Source of the DNA: Mycoplasma sp. E35C | GTDB taxonomy: Bacteria; Bacillota_I; Bacilli_A; Mycoplasmatales; Mycoplasmoidaceae | DNA: 64,000 nt | Reading direction: 5' to 3' | Assembly (NCBI RefSeq): GCF_019873825.1 | Contig: NZ_CP068418.1 | Coordinates: 1-64,000 of the forward strand | Shown: positions 54,785-64,000 of the stretch, piece after piece | Numbering within the stretch: the first letter of the stretch is position 1 | How the letters are laid out: each line of letters opens with the position of its first letter | Notes under the pieces: model-generated | Database searches by the model: none | Told to the model about the DNA's origin: nothing | Seen by the model: the letters and a program-made list of their open reading frames with translations, nothing else | Program-made: the position numbers and the translations under genes

Positions 54785-55329
54785 TGAATTTAAAAACTAA
54801 ATATAAGAATCAGATCGTTCCATTATTACAAAAAGAATTTGCACTTTCATCAGTAATGCAAGTTCCTAAGATCGAAAAAATCGTAATCAACATGGGTGTT
54901 GGTGATGCGACAAAAGATGCAAAACTTTTAGAACTAGCACAAGCTGAATTACAAGCAATTAGTGGTCAAAAACCAGTAATTACCAAAGCTCACTCATCTA
55001 ACGCTTCATTCAAAATCCGTCAAGGTCAAGCAATTGGTTGTAAAGTAACTCTAAGAGGTGAAAAAATGTGAAACTTCTTAGAAAAACTAATTAACATTGC
55101 ACTACCTCGTGTAAGAGACTTCAGAGGTCTATCTAACAAAGCTTTTGATAGTCAAGGTAATTACACATTAGGGATTAAAGAACAAATTATCTTCCCTGAA
55201 ATTATCTATGATAATGTTAAAAAGATTCGTGGTTTTGATGTAACATTGGTAATTTCATCTAACGATATCAAACAAAACTACAGATTATTATTAGAATTAG
55301 GGATGCCTTTAATTAAGGCTAAGGAATAA
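54784..55329 (+). CDS. rplE: 50S ribosomal protein L5
   Basis: 181 residues. The family pattern [14 protein letters not shown] appears near residue 30 and [10 protein letters not shown] after residue 100. One TGA Trp at 55069 (MWNFL). L5 carries 5S rRNA into the central protuberance. Confidence 0.97.
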
Positions 55330-55333
55330 ACAA

Positions 55334-55519
55334 ATGGCTAAAACATCACTAAAAGTTAAACAAGCACGTCATGCCAAATTTAAGGTAAGAGCATACACTA
55401 GATGTAAACGTTGTGGCCGACCACACGCTGTATTTAGAAAGTTCGGTATTTGTCGTTTATGCTTCAGACACCTAGCTTACAACGGAAGCTTACCAGGCGT
55501 TAAGAAAGCATCATGGTAG
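55334..55519 (+). CDS. rpsZ: 30S ribosomal protein S14, zinc-binding type
   Basis: 61 residues, the short S14 form. Four cysteines in CKRCG and CRLC (residues about 24, 27, 40 and 43) form the zinc ribbon. Standard [20 protein letters not shown] start and a C-terminal KKASW. It follows rplE by 4 nt. Confidence 0.97.
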   Translation: MAKTSLKVKQARHAKFKVRAYTRCKRCGRPHAVFRKFGICRLCFRHLAYNGSLPGVKKASW

Positions 55520-55539
55520 ATAGGGGTTAACAAGAAATT

Positions 55540-55941
55540 ATGCATTTTGATCCAGTAGCAGACATCATAACTAAAATTAATAATGCTAACCGAGCAAAGA
55601 TTGTAGAACTTCAAACAGAAGCTTCAAAATTAAAAGTTGCAATCTTAAACATTCTATTGAATGAAGGTTATATTCGTGGTTATGAAATCTACGATAATAA
55701 AGAAAAAACAAAATCAATTTTAAAGATTAAATTAAAATTTGATGAAAACCGCATCAGCTCACTAAATGGAATTAAACAAATTTCTAAACCTGGTTTAAGA
55801 ATTTATGTTTCAGCTGATAAACTACCAAGAGTATTAAACGGTTTAGGAATTGCCATTGTTTCAACTAACGAAGGTTTAATGACTGATAAATTAGCAAGAG
55901 CCAAGAAAATTGGTGGTGAAGTTCTTGCTTATGTTTGATAG
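55540..55941 (+). CDS. rpsH: 30S ribosomal protein S8
   Basis: 133 residues. It begins [19 protein letters not shown] and ends GGEVLAYVW: the final Trp is TGA at 55936, immediately before the TAG stop, so standard code would drop one residue. S8 binds the central domain of 16S rRNA and in other bacteria represses the spc operon by binding near rplE. Confidence 0.96.
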
Positions 55942-55960
55942 GAAAGGTTAATAAAAAGCT

Positions 55961-56512
55961 ATGTCAAGAATTGGTAATCGCTTAATTACAGTGCCAAGCA
56001 ATGTTAATATTAACCAAACTAAAGAACTATTAACATTCAAAGGACCATTAGGTCAATACGACCTGAAGTTAGCTGCTAACTGTGGTATTAGTGTTGAATT
56101 AAAAGACAATACCATTAAATTAAGTCGTGCTAACGAATTAAAACAAACAAAAATGTTACACGGTACATACAATGCATTAATTAAAAATGCAATCATCGGC
56201 GTGACTTCTGGATTTAAAAAAGAATTACGTCTAGTTGGTGTAGGTTATCGTGCAGCATTAAAGGGTAATATCTTAAACTTACAATTAGGATATTCACACC
56301 CAATCGATTTAGAAATTCCAAAAGACTTAAAAGTCGATGTTCAAAAGAACACTGAAATTACAGTAAGTGGAATTGATAAACAAAAAGTTGGTGAATTTGC
56401 CATCCAAATTCGTAAATGAAGAATGCCAGAACCTTATAAAGGTAAAGGTGTATTGTACCTTAACGAACAAATTATTCGTAAAGCTGGTAAGACCGCAGAA
56501 GGGAAGAAATAA
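55961..56512 (+). CDS. rplF: 50S ribosomal protein L6
   Basis: 183 residues, with two related alpha/beta domains. RLVGVGYRA and the C-terminal signature [13 protein letters not shown] are present; TGA Trp at 56417 precedes it. L6 lies at the base of the L7/L12 stalk. Confidence 0.97.
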
Positions 56513-56518
56513 TAACTT

Positions 56519-56878
56519 ATGAAACAAGTTAATATGAACCGAAGCCAAAGACGTAAAATGCGTCATAAACGAGTGATTAAAAAGGTTCGTAAAATTGATA
56601 ATAATCGCCCAGTGATGATTGTTGTGAAATCAAACGCTCATATTTCAGCACAAGTATGAGACTTCACTACTAACAAAATCATTGCTTCAAGCTCTTCTGT
56701 TAGCTTAGATTTAGCAAATGGTAATAAAGAAAACGCAGCAAAAGTTGGTGCAGATATTGCTAAGAAATTGCTTGATAAAAAGATTGAAGAAATCACTTTT
56801 GACCACGGTGGTTCTAAATATCACGGAAGAATTGCATCATTAGCTGATGCTGCAAGAAAAGCTGGTTTAAAATTCTAG
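56519..56878 (+). CDS. rplR: 50S ribosomal protein L18
   Basis: 119 residues, basic. Landmarks are RRKMRHKRV, ISAQVWDFTTNKI (Trp by TGA) and FDHGGSKYHGRIASLADAAR. It binds 5S rRNA with L5. A single TGA (56657) is the reason it escapes calling in standard code. Confidence 0.95.
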
Positions 56879-56889
56879 GATAATTACTT

Positions 56890-57543
56890 ATGGAAGATAT
56901 CAAACAAAATAAAAAACCAAACGCTAACAATAATAGTGCTGAAGCTAAAAAACCTAGCGCTAATCAAGCAAACAATCGTTCTAATAACCGTAACAACCAA
57001 AACAATCGTAAGAATAATTCAAAAAATTCTGACGAACGTAACAAACGCAGAAACGATAAGAGAACTAAAAACGAATTCGAAGAAAAAATCGTAAAGATTT
57101 CAAGAATTTCAAAAACCACTAAAGGTGGTCGTACAATGCGTTTCAGTGCCTTAGTTGTTGTGGGTGACCGTAAGGGAAGAGTTGGTTTTGGAATTGCCAA
57201 AGCACTCGAAGTTCCTAACGCCATTAAAAAAGCGTTAAAAATGGCAGAAAACAACGTTCAAAAAATCGCGATCAACAAACACGGTACATTATTCCATGAT
57301 GTATTAGGTCGTTCAGGTGCTGCTAAAGTATTAATTAAACCAGCTCCTTCAGGTACTGGAATTATTGCTGGTGGTCCAATCCGTGCTGTGGTTGAACTTG
57401 CTGGTTTTAGTGATGTATATACTAAAAACATGGGTAAAAACACACCAATCAACATGGTGCGCGCAACTATGGATGGAATTACATCACAATACACACCTAA
57501 ACAAATTGCCAAATTACGAGGCAAATCTCTAAAAGATCTATAA
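56890..57543 (+). CDS. rpsE: 30S ribosomal protein S5 with N-terminal extension
   Basis: 217 residues against a typical 165. The first 60 or so are an Asn/Lys/Arg low-complexity extension ([18 protein letters not shown]) before the normal S5 core, which has [35 protein letters not shown] and [10 protein letters not shown]5 aids decoding accuracy and unwinding of mRNA at the entry channel, so the extension could meet mRNA or polymerase; that is inference. Confidence 0.95.
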   Translation: MEDIKQNKKPNANNNSAEAKKPSANQANNRSNNRNNQNNRKNNSKNSDERNKRRNDKRTKNEFEEKIVKISRISKTTKGGRTMRFSALVVVGDRKGRVGFGIAKALEVPNAIKKALKMAENNVQKIAINKHGTLFHDVLGRSGAAKVLIKPAPSGTGIIAGGPIRAVVELAGFSDVYTKNMGKNTPINMVRATMDGITSQYTPKQIAKLRGKSLKDL

Positions 57544-57556
57544 TAGGAGTTAATTA

Positions 57557-58000
57557 ATGAAATTACATGAATTAAAAAGTACTCCCAAATCAAGAAACCA
57601 CAAAGCTAAAGTTGTAGGACGTGGTCATGGTTCTGGTTTAGGTAAAACTTCAGGTCGTGGTCAAAAAGGGCAAAAGGCACGTAAATCAGGTCACACTCGC
57701 CCTGGATTTGAAGGTGGTCAAACTCCTTTATACAGACGTTTACCAAAATTTGGTTTTAAAACTGTAGGTTTTAGAAAACAAACTTTATCAGTTTCACTAG
57801 ACGTTCTTGAAAGATTAAAAGAAACATCAATCAACCGTGAAGTTTTAGTAAAATATGGCATCATTAGTTCAAAAACTAATGAACCAGTAAAAATCATCGG
57901 AAATAAGATTGATAAAAAAATTGATGTTAAAATCAATAAAATTTCAGAAGGTGCCAAAAAAGCAATTCAAGCAGCTGGTGGCAGCGTTGAACTAATTTAA
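57557..58000 (+). CDS. rplO: 50S ribosomal protein L15
   Basis: 147 residues with the glycine-rich N-terminus GRGHGSGLGKTSGRGQKGQK and FEGGQTPLYRRLPKFGF. As in other mycoplasmas, no rpmD (L30) gene stands between rpsE and rplO. secY follows after 9 nt. Confidence 0.96.
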   Translation: MKLHELKSTPKSRNHKAKVVGRGHGSGLGKTSGRGQKGQKARKSGHTRPGFEGGQTPLYRRLPKFGFKTVGFRKQTLSVSLDVLERLKETSINREVLVKYGIISSKTNEPVKIIGNKIDKKIDVKINKISEGAKKAIQAAGGSVELI

Positions 58001-58009
58001 TCTAAAAAG

Positions 58010-59494
58010 ATGGCAAAAACTAATTCAAAAAATCTTTTAGGTCAAAAAATTATTAAGTTATGCAAAAACAGGGATTTTGTAATCTCTGTTTTTGTCACAT
58101 TATTCTTGATTTTGTTGTTCAGAGTGATCAGTGTAATTCCACTACCTGGAATTACCATCCAACAACACGATAATGCTAACGCAGGAGTAAGTGACTTTTT
58201 TGATCTATTTAACTTATTAGGTGGTGGTGGATTAAGTCAACTTTCACTATTTGCAGTTGGGATATCACCATATATTTCAGCACAAATTATCATGCAGTTG
58301 TTATCAACTGATTTAATCCCTCCGCTTAGTAAATTAGCAAAAACAGGTGAGCTAGGAAGAAGACGCATCGAGTTAATTACGCGTTTTGTAACTCTTCCGT
58401 TTGCAGTGATTCAAGCTTTTGCAATTATTGCTTTAATCAATAACCAACAAAATGGTCAAATTAAGTTTGATAATAATGATGCTTTACACCAAGCGTTTTA
58501 TATCATTACCATGACCGCAGGAACATATATCTCAATTTTCATTGGGGATATTATTTCTAAAAAAGGTGTTGGTAACGGGATTACATTATTAATTCTGTCA
58601 GGGATCTTAGCAAGATTACCAGATGGTTTTATCGTAATGTATCGTGTGCTAGGTGGGGTGATTATCACTTCAACACCAATGCTAACAGCAGCAATTAACT
58701 TCAGCTTATACTTCATTGCGTTCTTGGTATTGTTATTAGCAGTTACTTTTGTCAATTCATCAACAAGAAAAATTCCAATCCAACAAACTGGTGAAGGAAT
58801 GATCTTAGATTCTGAAAAACTGCCATTCTTGCCAATTAAGCTCAATGCAGCTGGGGTTATTCCGGTAATTTTTGCCTCTTCGATTATGTCAATTCCGATC
58901 ACAATCGCAGAGTTCCAACCACAATCAGAAGGTCGTTGATTTGTTGAAGATTATTTATCATTAAGAACACCTGTGGGAATTAGTATTTATGTTTTATTAA
59001 TTATTATCTTCACATTCTTTTATAGTTATATTCAAATCAACCCTGAACAAATTGCTCAAAACTTTAATAAGTCACACAAATTCATTCCAGGGGTTCGTCC
59101 AGGAATTGATACTGAAAAACACATTACTAAAGTTTTAATGCGCATTAACTTTATTGGTGCACCATTCTTAGCAATTATTGCTGTAATTCCTTATATTATT
59201 TCATTATTACTCCACGTGCCAACAACACTGTCATTGGGTGGAACAGGAATTATCATTATGGTATCAGCAAGTATGGAGTTATACCGTTCATTGCGTTCAG
59301 CAGCAACAACCACTTCATACCAAAGATTACGCAAAGATATTGCCAACAGAATTGAAACTGAACTATCATTGAATGATTATGCCAACAAGCCAAATCAACA
59401 ACATGATCAGTATGGTTTAAATATGCAAGAAGATAAAACTAATGCACAAAAGAAAGAAAAAGATGATTCATTAGAGGTTAGCCAACTTTGATAA
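58010..59494 (+). CDS. secY: Protein translocase channel subunit SecY
   Basis: 494 residues with about ten membrane helices. Family regions are seen: the plug-side [23 protein letters not shown] and [18 protein letters not shown] near residues 80-100, and the cytosolic loops around [15 protein letters not shown] at 58937 is Trp. The TGA at 59489 is also Trp, so the protein ends one residue later at TAA 59492. A charged C-terminal tail of about 40 residues follows the last helix. It overlaps adk by 7 nt. Confidence 0.96.
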
Positions 59495-60129
59495 GATTAA
59501 TATTTCTAGGAGCACCAGGAACAGGAAAGGGAACAATCTCTTCACACCTAAAAGAAAATTATCAATTCTTTCACATCTCAAGTGGAGACTTGTTCAGATT
59601 TTATACAACCAATGGTTCACAATTAGGTGAAGAAATTAAAAGTTATATCAACAATGGTTTATATGTTCCAGATGAACTAACTAATAAATTGGTGCAAGAT
59701 TTTTATCAAAATAATCAAAATCAAGAAAAGATTATTTTTGATGGATACCCAAGAACATTAAACCAATGTCATTATTTAGAAGATGTTGTTGGTATCACGC
59801 ACGTTATCTTATTAGAACCATCAAATTGGGATTATATTATTAACCGTTTAAGTTCAAGACGATCATGTCCAAACTGCAAGCGTATTTATAATATTAGTTC
59901 TGAAAACTTCAAACCAAAGGTTGATAATCAATGCGATGTTTGTCATATTGAATTATTACACCGTAAGGATGATGAAGCTGGCGTTATTAAAAAACGTATT
60001 GAAGTTTATAATGCCGAAACCAAAGCTGTAATTGATTATTATAAGAATAAAAACCTATTACATACAATTGATGCTAATAAGGATTTTGAAGAACTTTATC
60101 AAGCAGTTTTAGATATTGTTAGTAAATAA
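59488..60129 (+). CDS. adk: Adenylate kinase
   Basis: Interconverts ATP, AMP and ADP. The 213-residue protein shows the P-loop GAPGTGKGT (residues 8-16), SSGDLFR in the AMP-binding part, FDGYPRT, and a zinc lid with CPNCKRIYN and CDVC. The start is TTG at 59488, inside secY, preceded by AGAGG at 59474-59478; no ATG lies before the P-loop. Coupled to secY translation, a conserved arrangement. Confidence 0.95.
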   Translation: MIRLIFLGAPGTGKGTISSHLKENYQFFHISSGDLFRFYTTNGSQLGEEIKSYINNGLYVPDELTNKLVQDFYQNNQNQEKIIFDGYPRTLNQCHYLEDVVGITHVILLEPSNWDYIINRLSSRRSCPNCKRIYNISSENFKPKVDNQCDVCHIELLHRKDDEAGVIKKRIEVYNAETKAVIDYYKNKNLLHTIDANKDFEELYQAVLDIVSK

Positions 60130-60141
60130 AACTAATCACTA

Positions 60142-60894
60142 ATGATTTACTTAAAAAACCAAGAAGAAATAGATAAAATCAAAAAAGCATGCGAAATTTA
60201 TAAGCAAATTGTTCAAGAATTTACTTATGAAAAAATTGCTAATAAATCACTTAAAACAATTGATTTAATGCTAAAAGATTTTGTTGAATCAAAAAATGCC
60301 AACAACTGTTATCATGGTTATTTAGGTTTTAAGGGTTATCATTGTTTATCTTTAAACCAAACAATTATTCATGGAATAGCCACTGATGAAATTTTTGGTG
60401 CAAAAGATAAATTATCAATTGATATTGGAATTGAATTAGATAACTATTATTGTGATTCAGCTTTTACCATCCTTGGTCCAGAAGTAAATCAAAGACAAAA
60501 AATGTTGTCAGAAGCAACATTAAACTGTATCTTTGAAGTTGTTAAAAAAATTGTTCCTAACCAAACAACCACTGGTGATATTGGTTATTGAACTGAACAG
60601 TATGCCAAGAAATTTAATTATCAAGTAATTCGTGATTTTGGTGGTCATGGTTGTGGGATAAAAATTCACGAAGATCCATTAGTATTAAATTTTGGTACAC
60701 CAAACAAAGGTACAAAATTAAAACCAGGAATGATCATTTGTATTGAACCAATGTTTTTTGAAAAAAACAATCAATACTACATCGATCCAGCCGATCAATG
60801 ATCAGTTAAACCAATAAATAAAAACCAATTTGTTTGTCACTGAGAACACATGGTTTTAATCACAGAAGATGGCGCACAAATTCTTACTATATAA
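60142..60894 (+). CDS. map: Methionine aminopeptidase
   Basis: Removes the N-terminal Met from nascent proteins. The 250-residue type I enzyme has the His in NQTIIHGIATDE, metal ligands in SIDIGIELDNYYCDSAFT (two Asp), RDFGGHGCGIKIHEDP (His) and IEPMFF (Glu). TGA Trp at 60589 and 60841. This is the last gene of the ribosomal block: a terminator follows instead of infA and rpmJ. Confidence 0.95.
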
Positions 60895-60969
60895 CTTAAA
60901 TAAATAATATTTGAATAATTATTTTTAATTTTGTGCAAAATCTAATTAATCAAAACTCATCAAAATAAT

Positions 60970-60997
60970 ATCCAAGTATCTATGCTTGGATTTTTTT
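60970..60997 (+). terminator. Terminator of the ribosomal operon
   Basis: A 7-bp stem (60970-60976 with 60985-60991), 8-nt loop and T7, 75 nt after map. It ends the rpsJ-map transcript. Confidence 0.8.
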
Positions 60998-61012
60998 ATT
61001 TCATATACTTAA

Positions 61013-61018
61013 TATATT
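61013..61018 (+). promoter_or_regulatory. Possible -10 of ldh
   Basis: TATATT 28 nt upstream of the ldh ATG; a good Shine-Dalgarno AGGAG (61032-61036) stands 10 nt before the ATG. The -10 call is tentative; the ribosome-binding site is firm. Confidence 0.45.
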
Positions 61019-61046
61019 AATACCTATAGACAGGAGAAAATAAAAT

Positions 61047-62015
61047 ATGAAAAAAATTGGTGTAATTGGATGTGGGTTCGTCGGATCTACATACATTCAC
61101 GCATTACTAGAAGAAGGAGTTCAAGCTGAATTTGTTTTAGTTGATAAAAATGCGTCATTAGCAGAAGGACACGTTAAAGACTTACGTGACTGCAAAGCTT
61201 TAAAAACTTACAATGGTTCTACATTTACATATGGATCATACGAAGAACTTAAAGATGCAGATGTAGTGGCAATTACAGCTTCAATTCCAACTGTTCCAAC
61301 AGCAGATGGTCAAATGTTTACTGACCGTTTACAATTAATGACTTCTAATATCAAAATTCTTTATGAAATCGGAACAGAATTAAAGAAAGTTGGTTTCAAA
61401 GGATTAAGCATTATTCCAACTAACCCATGTGACGTAATGGCTGGTGCTTACCAAAAAATTACAGGATTTGATCCACACAAAATCATTTCAACAGGTTGTT
61501 TATTAGAAACAGCTCGTACTAGAAAAATGACAGCTGAATTACTAGGTGTAAACACTGAATCAGTTGAAGGATTTGTTATTGGTGAACATGGTTCAGGTGC
61601 TGTTGTTCCTTGATCAATTTTCAGAGTTGGTAATGTTCCAGTTAGCCAATTAATTGAAGAAAAGAAACTTTCAGAAAAAGACGTTAAAGAAATCTTCCCT
61701 AAAGTTGTTAAAGAAGCTTTTGAAATTATTAAATACAAAAAAGCAACTTACTACGGTATTGCTGAATCAATGTCATTAATTACAAGAGCTTACATTTATG
61801 ACATGAACATTATTTTAGGTGTTGGTGTTCAACTAGATAAAGAATACCTTGCTCCAGGTATTTACTTCACCGTTCCAGCGATCGTTGGTGAATGTGGTTG
61901 AAAACTTCACTCTAAACTAAAACTAACAAAAGAAGAACAAGAAGCCTTTGATAAGAGCGCTTTAAACATCAAGAAAGTAACTGAAGAAGCACTAGCTATT
62001 GTTGGTATTAAATAA
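61047..62015 (+). CDS. ldh: L-lactate dehydrogenase
   Basis: Reduces pyruvate to L-lactate and regenerates NAD+ in glycolysis. 322 residues: Rossmann start KKIGVIGCGFVGSTY, substrate-region TGCLLETARTRKM with Arg, catalytic His181 in GEHGSGAVVP, and the C-terminal dimer part. TGA Trp at 61611 (VPWSIF). It has its own promoter and terminator and uses the more abundant codons seen in highly expressed genes here. The fermentative lifestyle fits. Confidence 0.95.
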
Positions 62016-62090
62016 TATTATTTAACCAATTCATTTAAGAAGCCTTTCAAATATTTATAACTCTAATATCCGTCTATCCTAATATTAATG

Positions 62091-62122
62091 AATACGCAGT
62101 GTTTTGCTGCGTATTTATTTTT
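62091..62122 (+). terminator. Terminator after ldh
   Basis: A 9-bp perfect stem (62091-62099 with 62107-62115), 7-nt loop and T-rich tail, 76 nt after the ldh stop. Confidence 0.85.
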
Positions 62123-62408
62123 ATTTTTATCGATTTTATAGGATTTTTAATGATATTTTTAATAATTACCCTCATATTTGAAATTAAAAAAATACAAAGT
62201 TATTTTGTAAAACAAAATAAACTAGATAAAAAAATAAAATATAACTGGATTTTTTTGGAATTGTTTGATAAAATTATAAAGTCGTGATTGCGACAACATT
62301 GTTCTTTGAAAACTGAATACAACAAATCTTTCTAGTCCGAAATTTGATTAAAGTATCAATCAAATTTCATCAACAAAAAATAGATTCAAATAGCTAATGG
62401 ATCAAATA
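62123..62408 (+). promoter_or_regulatory. Leader and promoter region of an unlinked 23S rRNA gene
   Basis: No gene fits this stretch; a 62-codon frame inside it is unlikely to be real. A TATAAA at 62275-62280 may be the -10. After it come TTCTTTGAAAACTGAATA (62312-62329), which resembles the conserved boxA-like part of the mycoplasma 16S-23S spacer, and an 11-bp perfect stem (62339-62349 with 62358-62368) suitable for RNase III processing. A 16S gene, expected upstream, is absent; ldh is there instead. Confidence 0.6.
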
Positions 62409-64000
62409 CATAAGTTACTAAGGGCTTATGGTGGATGCCTTGGCACTAGAAGGCGACGAAGGACGTGCAAACCTGCGAAAAGCTACGGGGAGCTGGTTGG
62501 AAGCGATAATCCGTAGATGTCCGAATGGGGGAACCTGATTAATAGCGATATTAATTATTTAGATCTGAATTCATAGGGTCTAAAAGCAATACGTTGTGAA
62601 GTGAAACATCTCAGTAGCAACAGGAAAAGAAATCGAAAGAGATTCCGTGTGTAGTGGCGAGCGAAAGCGGAACAGGCCAAACCAAGATTTATCTTGGGGT
62701 TATAGGACTGCAATGTGGACTTTGAACTGATAGGAGAAATAGTTGAAAAGCTATGCGACACAGGGTTATAGCCCCGTATCTTAAATTGGTTTGATACCTA
62801 GCAGTATCCTGAGTAGATCGAGAAACGTTATCTTGATTGAATTCGCCCAGACCATTGGGCAAGCCTAAATACTAACTAGTGACCGATAGCGTATAGTACC
62901 GTGAGGGAAAGGTGAAAAGAACCCAGGGATGGGAGTGAAATAGATTCTGAAACCATATGCCTACAACGTGTCAGAGCACATTAATGTGTGATGGCGTGCG
63001 TTTTGAAGTATGAGCCGGCGAGTTATGATAGCAAGCAGGTTAACCGATAGAAGGGTAGCCAAAGCGAAAGCGAGTTTGAATAGAGCGTTTAAATGTTTGT
63101 TATTATAGACCCGAAACGGGTTGAGCTAGTCATGGGCAGGTTGAAGTTAGAGTAACATCTAATGGAGGACCGAACCGACTCTCGTTGAAACGATAGCGGA
63201 TGACCTGTGACTAGGGGTGAAATTCCAATCGAAATCCGTGATAGCTGGTTCTCGTCGAAATAGTTTTAAGACTAGCGTAAGATCATGATTAGTTGGAGGT
63301 AGAGCTACTGAATGTATGATGGCGCCGCCTTGGTGTACTGAATACAATTAAACTCCGAATGCCAATTAATTTACTCTTGCAGTCAGACAGTGGGGGATAA
63401 GCTTCATTGTCACAAGGGGAAGAGCCCAGATCATTAAATAAGGTCCCTAAAATATGCTAAGTGGAAAAGGTTGTTAAAATACTTAAACAGCAAGGATGTT
63501 GGCTTAGAAGCAGCCATCGTTTAAAGAGTGCGTAACAGCTCACTTGTCGAGTGTTTTTGCGCCGAAGATGTAACGGGGCTAAGCATATTACCGAATTTAT
63601 GGATTATCTAGATTGTCTAGATAGTGGTAGACGAGCGTTGTATACGGGCTGAAGTCAAACCGTGAGGATTGGTGGACTGTATACAAGTGAGAATGCCGGT
63701 GTAAGTAACGCTTGAGAGTGAGAATCTCTCAAACCGATTGACTAAGGTTTCCTGGACGAGGGTCGTCCTTCCAGGGTTAGTCTGGACCTAAGGCGAGGCA
63801 GAAATGCGTAGTCGATGGAAGAACAGGTTAATATTCCTGTACAAACAAAATAACTGATGGAGTGACGGAGAAGGTTAATGCATCCCCATTATTGGATTTG
63901 GGGTTAAATAAGAAGTCTTAGGAGTTGGTAAATCCGCTTCTTTTAAGGACAACTTATGAATACGAGCGAACGCTCTGCAAGTAGCGAAGATGCATACATC
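62409..64000 (+). rRNA. rrl: 23S ribosomal RNA, 5' part
   Basis: From about 62409 the sequence reads as a 23S 5' end (TAAGGGC-like start, GTGGATGCCTTGGCAC), and base composition shifts from about 25% to nearly 45% G+C. Landmarks include CCGTGAGGGAAAGGTGAAAAG, CGAAACGGGTTGAGC and GATAGCTGGTTCTC near 63240. The gene runs off the window at position about 1592 of an expected 2900. The exact 5' end may be off by a few nt. Confidence 0.95.

Noticed and set aside
62099-62287. 62-codon hydrophobic frame between ldh and the 23S gene
   Set aside because: It begins inside the ldh terminator and runs through the rRNA promoter region; Phe/Ile content reflects A/T-rich DNA.
62555-63347. Minus-strand frames in the 23S region
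   Set aside because: The sequence is clearly 23S rRNA on the plus strand; these frames are not genes.
1-64000. CRISPR arrays, insertion sequences, restriction systems, vlhA-type GAA repeats and tRNA genes
   Set aside because: Looked for by eye on both strands and not found; short tRNA genes in small gaps could still be missed but no cloverleaf with CCA-type ends stood out.

Overview
This window comes from a mycoplasma genome, most likely Mycoplasma gallisepticum or a close relative in the M. pneumoniae group. It is AT-rich. Almost every long gene is intact only if TGA is read as tryptophan (genetic code 4); TAA and TAG are the only stops used here. Gene order repeatedly matches M. genitalium/M. 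pneumoniae blocks (MG014-015, rpmH-rnpA, MG467-468, MG185-190, pst, the S10-spc ribosomal block). Lipoproteins carry mycoplasma-type lipoboxes.

Layout. 0-4.4 kb: the end of dnaA, then two half-transporters that look like one heterodimeric ABC exporter. 4.4-9.4 kb: rpmH, rnpA, yidC, ksgA, ispE and argS, tightly packed. 9.4-13.1 kb: two tandem membrane-anchored DNase I-like nucleases, the second broken by a nonsense codon, then a ferritin on the minus strand. 13.2-15.8 kb: a GMP-synthetase-like pseudoenzyme convergent with ribonuclease J. 16-21.6 kb: a giant FtsX-type permease and its ATPase. 21.6-31.5 kb: ispF, hpt, ftsH, a degenerate DhaL-like protein, a membrane protein, ptsH, tkt and secA. 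31.7-39.7 kb: a lipoprotein, a staphylococcal-nuclease-like lipoprotein, an importer (ATPase plus two permeases), a small membrane ORF and an NrnA-type DHH phosphoesterase. 39.7-40.5 kb: a gene-poor gap with two candidate minus-strand ORFs. 40.5-48.2 kb: uvrB, the phosphate system pstS-pstCA-pstB-phoU, and a Trp-rich membrane protein on the minus strand. 48.4-60.9 kb: one long run from rpsJ through rplO, secY, adk and map. 61-64 kb: ldh, then a 23S rRNA gene with no 16S gene in front of it.

Functional picture. The cell imports and recycles what it cannot make. Extracellular or membrane nucleases, a lipoprotein-ABC importer and a nanoRNase-like enzyme could form a nucleic-acid salvage route, with Hpt recycling purine bases. 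The two MEP-pathway enzymes (IspE, IspF) indicate isoprenoid precursor synthesis. HPr, transketolase and lactate dehydrogenase fit a sugar-fermenting metabolism. SecA, SecY and YidC give protein export and insertion, and FtsH membrane proteolysis.

I found no CRISPR array, restriction system, insertion sequence, prophage or tRNA gene. The least ordinary items are the paralogous nuclease pair with one inactivated copy, the importer-nuclease-nanoRNase block whose ATPase carries a large helical insertion, two enzyme-derived proteins that lost catalytic residues (GuaA-like and DhaL-like), hairpins immediately before rpmH and tkt, unannotated minus-strand ORFs near 40 kb, and the orphan 23S gene.
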